9,121 nucleotides of DNA from an uncultured Thermomicrobiales bacterium (GTDB lineage Bacteria > Chloroflexota > Chloroflexia > Thermomicrobiales > UBA6265). A program made the position numbers and the translations under genes. This document shows positions 6,724-9,121 of this stretch, in pieces. Each line of letters begins with the position of its first letter. The first letter of the stretch is position 1. The notes under the pieces are model-generated. The model saw nothing but the letters and a program-made list of their open reading frames with translations. It was not told the DNA's origin and ran no database searches. Location: NCBI GenBank assembly GCA_902806395.1, contig CADCWH010000014.1, positions 1 to 9,121 on the forward strand. The letters are read 5' to 3'.

Positions 6724-6729
6724 TATACT
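6724..6729 (+). promoter_or_regulatory. Candidate -10 box upstream of the flippase-like gene
   Basis: TATACT is the same hexamer as in the helicase promoter candidate at 4916 and is again preceded by G. No extended TG and no clear -35 is visible. It lies between two inverted repeats; the downstream one (6731-6765) would cover the transcription start near 6736, so a bound regulator there could block initiation. Confidence 0.35.
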
Positions 6730-6730
6730 C

Positions 6731-6765
6731 GCCGCGCTTCGCGCTGACCGGGTCAGCGGCGCGGC
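6731..6765 (+). repeat. Nested palindrome at the putative transcription start
   Basis: GCCGCGC (6731-6737) pairs with GCGCGGC (6759-6765). Nested inside, CGCTGACC (6742-6749) pairs with GGTCAGCG (6751-6758) around a single G. Only the four bases TTCG (6738-6741) bulge on the left. Fifteen pairs in 35 nt directly after the -10 box suggest either an operator or a hairpin at the very 5' end of the transcript. Confidence 0.5.
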
Positions 6766-6789
6766 GGAACAACGAGCGGAGGGCAGCAC

Positions 6790-6844
6790 GGGCGTGGATC
6801 GTTCCCAAACCGAGACGCGATCGGACGATCGCGCGACCACGCCC
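6790..6844 (+). promoter_or_regulatory. Branched potential RNA fold in the flippase-like gene leader
   Basis: GGGCGTGG (6790-6797) pairs with CCACGCCC (6837-6844). Inside it, ATCGT (6798-6802) pairs with ACGAT (6825-6829) and CCGA (6810-6813) with TCGG (6821-6824). The fold takes in the GTG start of the candidate short ORF at 6794, so folding could limit its translation. I recognise no known RNA family. The pairing was read by eye and has not been scored. Confidence 0.35.
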
Positions 6845-6904
6845 ATGAGCCCACCGTCCTCCCTCCCTTTGTCACTCGCCGGTATCCCGGGCGGTGCCTG
6901 GTGA
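6794..6904 (+). CDS. Possible 36-residue upstream ORF coupled to the flippase-like gene
   Basis: GTG 6794 has GGAGGG (6778-6783) ten bases upstream and opens a 36-codon ORF whose TGA (6902-6904) overlaps the next gene's GTG (6901-6903) as GTGA. The peptide starts MDRSQTETRSDD, is polar in the first half and ends in a mildly hydrophobic LPLSLAGIPGGAW. It resembles no family I know. The downstream gene lacks a good SD of its own, so ribosomes finishing this ORF could reinitiate there. An ATG at 6845 would give a 19-residue version without an SD. The GTGA overlap could also be chance. Confidence 0.3.
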   Translation: MDRSQTETRSDDRATTPMSPPSSLPLSLAGIPGGAW

Positions 6905-7998
6905 GGAACTGGCGCGTTTGGCTCGGATTCGTCATCAGTCTGGGCTTCCTCGCCTTCGCCTTCCGGGGCCAGGACGTGGGGGAGATCCGGTCCGCCCTCG
7001 GCCAGACGGACTATCGCCTCTTAGCCCCCGCGCTCGGTCTCTACTTCACGGGGGTATGGATCCGAGCGATCCGGTGGTCGATCCTCTTGCGGCCAATCGT
7101 CCGGCTGAGCGCCCGCCAGGTCTTCCCGGTCGTCGTCGTCGGGTACACCGCCAACAACGTCCTCCCCCTGCGCACCGGTGAGGTCGTCCGGGCGTACCTG
7201 CTCGGTCGCCAGACGGGCATCAAGAAGACCTCCACGCTGGCGACGATCGCCATCGAGCGCCTCTTCGATGGCCTGACCATGCTGAGCTTCATGCTCGCCG
7301 CGACGACGGTCGTCAGCTTCACCAGCCAACTCCGGCAACTCACCCTCGTCGCCTTCGTCCTCTTCGTCGGCATGCTGCTGGCCCTCTTCATCCTCACCCT
7401 AGGCGGCAGCTTCCGAGACCGCGTGATCCAGTTGGTCCTCGGCCCGCTCCCGACGCCACTCGCCGACCGGGTCGAGCGAGTGGCGGAGTCATTCCTCAGC
7501 GGTCTCGGGGTGCTGCGCCGGGCGTCCGACCTCGGTCTGGTCGCGGGCACGTCGGTGGTGGCCTGGCTGTGCGAGGCCGGCATGTACTGGGTGATCGCCC
7601 GGGCCCTCGGGACCGACTTCGCCGCCGTCCTAGGGGTGGCCGAGACGCTGTTGACGACCGGCGTCGCGAACCTGGCGACCCTGATTCCTTCCTCACCCGG
7701 CTATGTTGGCCCGTTCGAGGCGGGCGTCCTGTTGGTGGTGAACGGCGCTCTCGGCGTCCAGCGGGAACTCGCCCTGACCTATGCGATCCTGGTCCACGCC
7801 GCGCTCTTCTTCCCGATCACGATCATCGGACTAGTCGTCGCCTCGCGCCTCCACCTCTCCCTCCGGGGTATCCGTGACCTCGACGAGGTGACCGGGGTGG
7901 CCGAGGGGACCGACGGGGCCGAGACGGTCGGCGCACCCGATGGCGGTGCACCGGTCCCGCCGCGCACCGCAGCCACGACGCCCAACCCCGCCCCCTGA
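6901..7998 (+). CDS. Flippase-like membrane protein (lysylphosphatidylglycerol synthase TM family)
   Basis: This 365-residue integral membrane protein is of the LPG_synthase_TM / UPF0104 family (flippase-like domain). About eight hydrophobic segments span residues 8-315. Family marks are RAIRWSILLRP (55-65), GYTANNVLPLRTGEVVRAYLL (81-101), IERLFDGL (118-125) and PSSPGYVGPFEAG (263-275). The C-terminal 40 or so residues are Pro/Gly/Asp-rich and probably cytoplasmic and disordered. It lacks the soluble aminoacyl-lipid transferase domain of MprF, so it is the stand-alone membrane part, whose substrate is unknown; lipid or polyprenyl-linked glycan movement is the usual guess. GTG 6901 is the first usual start after the in-frame stop at 6745-6747. 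It has only a weak SD-like GGGCGG and overlaps the stop of a short upstream ORF. A promoter candidate lies at 6724. Confidence 0.88.
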   Translation: MRNWRVWLGFVISLGFLAFAFRGQDVGEIRSALGQTDYRLLAPALGLYFTGVWIRAIRWSILLRPIVRLSARQVFPVVVVGYTANNVLPLRTGEVVRAYLLGRQTGIKKTSTLATIAIERLFDGLTMLSFMLAATTVVSFTSQLRQLTLVAFVLFVGMLLALFILTLGGSFRDRVIQLVLGPLPTPLADRVERVAESFLSGLGVLRRASDLGLVAGTSVVAWLCEAGMYWVIARALGTDFAAVLGVAETLLTTGVANLATLIPSSPGYVGPFEAGVLLVVNGALGVQRELALTYAILVHAALFFPITIIGLVVASRLHLSLRGIRDLDEVTGVAEGTDGAETVGAPDGGAPVPPRTAATTPNPAP

Positions 7999-8223
7999 CC
8001 GGGCAGCCGCGGGACGTATCGGGAAGATGTCCTCGCCGCCCTGGACTGCCAAACCACCCACCGGACCACCGCGATCCACTGGTGGGGACGTACCTGCCGT
8101 GAGGACGATCCAGCGACGGGTGCCCGGCAAGGGATCACCGACGGATTGACCGACTTCTCCCGGTCCAGGTCGGGGACGCGGGGGTCGCGCGATCGCACCA
8201 CATGGCCTGGGTCCCCGGCCTCC

Positions 8224-8240
8224 TCGGTCTTTGAGACCGA
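8224..8240. terminator. Symmetric hairpin in the convergent spacer
   Basis: TCGGTCT (8224-8230) pairs with AGACCGA (8234-8240) over the 3-nt loop TTG. The seven perfect pairs would fold in transcripts from either strand, so it could serve both converging genes. It lacks a U-tract and lies 226 bases past the flippase-like stop and about 100 bases past the aminotransferase stop, so the terminator role is tentative. Confidence 0.3.
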
Positions 8241-8299
8241 CCGGGTCGTCCTCGGCGCGAGCCTGTTGATCCCGCCGGCGATCGGGTGCCGGTACTCAA

Positions 8300-8316
8300 C
8301 TGCGGCCACTCCGCAG
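8300..8316 (-). terminator. Hairpin after the aminotransferase gene
   Basis: CTGCGG (8300-8305) pairs with CCGCAG (8311-8316) over a 5-nt loop, about 25 bases beyond the aminotransferase stop on its strand. The following minus-strand bases begin TTGAG, too few U for a classical terminator. The position supports a transcript-end role. Confidence 0.3.
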
Positions 8317-8341
8317 GGTGCTCCTGGCTGGTGGCGACGGG

Positions 8342-9121
8342 CTACCTCACCGCCGCCTCGGCATCGATGCCGGCCCGCCAGCCTGGTCGCGTCGAGACTT
8401 CGGTCGCCACCTGGCGGAGGAAGGTCGCGGCGCGGTCCAGCCCCTCCCGGAAGATGGTCGGCTCTTGGCCGATGCCAATTCGCAGGTGACCCTCCAAGCC
8501 GAACGTCGAGCCTGGCGCCAGCATCACGCTGGCCTCCTCCGCCAGACGATTCGCAAGCGGCAGGGACGGCATGTCCGGGGAATAGGCCAGCATCGTCAGG
8601 AGTCCCGCGCTCGGGGCCCGCCAGGCCACCAGGTCGGCGTTCGCGGCAAACCAGGCACTCGCCACCGCCTTGTTCTCGGCGATGATCCGCCGGTTTCGGG
8701 CCCGGATCGGCTCACGGTGGCGCAGGGCGATCAGGGCCAGGGCGTCGTTGAGCTTGCCCGGGCTCAGCGAGACGTAGTCCCGAGCGCCCCAGCAGGCGGC
8801 GACAAGGTCGGCCGGAGCGGCAATCCAGCCGATCCGCAGGCCGGGCAGGCCAAAGGGCTTCGAGAACGTGCCGACGCTGATCCCGAGTGGACCGAGATCC
8901 CGCATCGGCGGGACCGGCTCGGTCCCATCCTCGTGTTCGAGCCACCGGTAGGCCTCGTCGGAGAGCACCCGGGCCCCGACCGACTCGGCCAGGTCGTAGA
9001 CGCCCCGTAGCCCATCGGCGTCCAGCGTCCCCCCGGTGGGGTTGTGCGGGGAGTTGATCACGATCAGACGTGTCCGCGGCGTGACCAACCGTTCCAGGGC
9101 ATCGAGGTCGAGGCGGAATCC
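8342..9121 (-). CDS. PLP-dependent aminotransferase class I/II, N-terminus cut by window end
   Basis: The C-terminal 259 residues of a fold-type I aminotransferase read from the window edge to TAG (8344-8342). The frame stays open to base 9121 (starting GFRLDLDALERL), so the TTG at 9088 is not the start. Roughly the first 120-150 residues are missing. Fragment positions: SPHNPTG (24-30, N27 near PLP), SDEAYR (54-59, D55 for the PLP ring nitrogen and Y58), TFSKPFGLPGLRIGW (85-99, Schiff-base lysine K88 and phosphate-binding R96), and LRIG (213-216, R214 for the substrate carboxylate). It would transfer an amino group between an amino acid and a 2-oxo acid in the cytoplasm. The exact substrate is not readable. 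It converges on the flippase-like gene and shares no operon with the other genes here. Confidence 0.93.
   Translation of the reverse strand, partial: GFRLDLDALERLVTPRTRLIVINSPHNPTGGTLDADGLRGVYDLAESVGARVLSDEAYRWLEHEDGTEPVPPMRDLGPLGISVGTFSKPFGLPGLRIGWIAAPADLVAACWGARDYVSLSPGKLNDALALIALRHREPIRARNRRIIAENKAVASAWFAANADLVAWRAPSAGLLTMLAYSPDMPSLPLANRLAEEASVMLAPGSTFGLEGHLRIGIGQEPTIFREGLDRAATFLRQVATEVSTRPGWRAGIDAEAAVR

Larger units (their letters stand above)
6667..6900 (+). other. Structured spacer between helicase and flippase-like genes
   Basis: This 234-bp spacer is densely structured. It holds an inverted repeat (6678-6717), a TATACT box (6724-6729), a nested palindrome (6731-6765), a branched potential RNA fold (6790-6844) and a candidate short ORF that overlaps the downstream start. 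It probably contains both the end of the helicase transcript and the promoter and leader of the membrane-protein gene. Confidence 0.45.
7999..8341. other. Intergenic region between convergent genes
   Basis: No coding sequence is supported; the open frames are Arg/Pro/Ser-rich noise. It lies between two gene 3' ends, so terminators are expected. Three hairpin candidates are visible. CCCACC (8057-8062) pairs with GGTGGG (8081-8086), with a short inner stem GGA/TCC. The other two, at 8224-8240 and 8300-8316, are listed separately. None has a T-run on either strand. Confidence 0.5.

Noticed and set aside
7831..8309. Minus-strand frames across the 3' end of the flippase-like gene and the convergent spacer
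   Set aside because: Basic, Ser/Pro-rich translations with no homologous look or SD; consistent with non-coding DNA.

Overview
This is a GC-rich bacterial window with GTG and TTG starts, strong Shine-Dalgarno (SD) sites and long shadow reading frames. The DEAD-box helicase with a C-terminal CxxC-x17-CxxC zinc ribbon, beside a sugar-type ABC operon and a flippase-like membrane protein, fits Chloroflexota (Thermomicrobia-like) better than Actinobacteria. That placement is inference only.

Region 1 (1-4183) is a carbohydrate or cyclitol uptake and catabolism locus on the + strand. It holds the 3' part of a periplasmic sugar-binding protein (1-748), a ribose-type permease (863-1933) and a single-domain ATPase (1930-2850, ATGA overlap with the permease). 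After about 400 bp comes a TIM-barrel isomerase/dehydratase of the IolE type (3248-4183, TTG start with a strong SD). The importer would bring in a sugar or inositol-like compound and the IolE-like enzyme would act on it or a derivative. The spacer between binding protein and permease is almost wholly folded into two large tandem stem-loops.

Region 2 (4184-5100) has no convincing large gene. It carries an inverted repeat, a doubtful 29-aa membrane peptide ORF on the minus strand, and near its end an extended -10 promoter followed by a hairpin-rich leader of about 170 nt.

Region 3 (5101-7998) encodes the DEAD-box RNA helicase (5101-6666) and an integral membrane protein of the lysylphosphatidylglycerol-synthase transmembrane/flippase-like family (6901-7998). 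The 234-bp spacer between them holds two inverted repeats flanking a TATACT box, a branched potential RNA structure, and a candidate 36-codon upstream ORF whose stop overlaps the start of the membrane-protein gene (GTGA).

Region 4 (7999-9121) is a convergent intergenic stretch with hairpins, followed by the C-terminal 259 residues of a PLP-dependent class I/II aminotransferase on the minus strand, cut by the window end.

No mobile element, CRISPR array, tRNA or rRNA was seen. The genes are mostly ordinary families; the unusual material is the RNA-structure-rich spacers.
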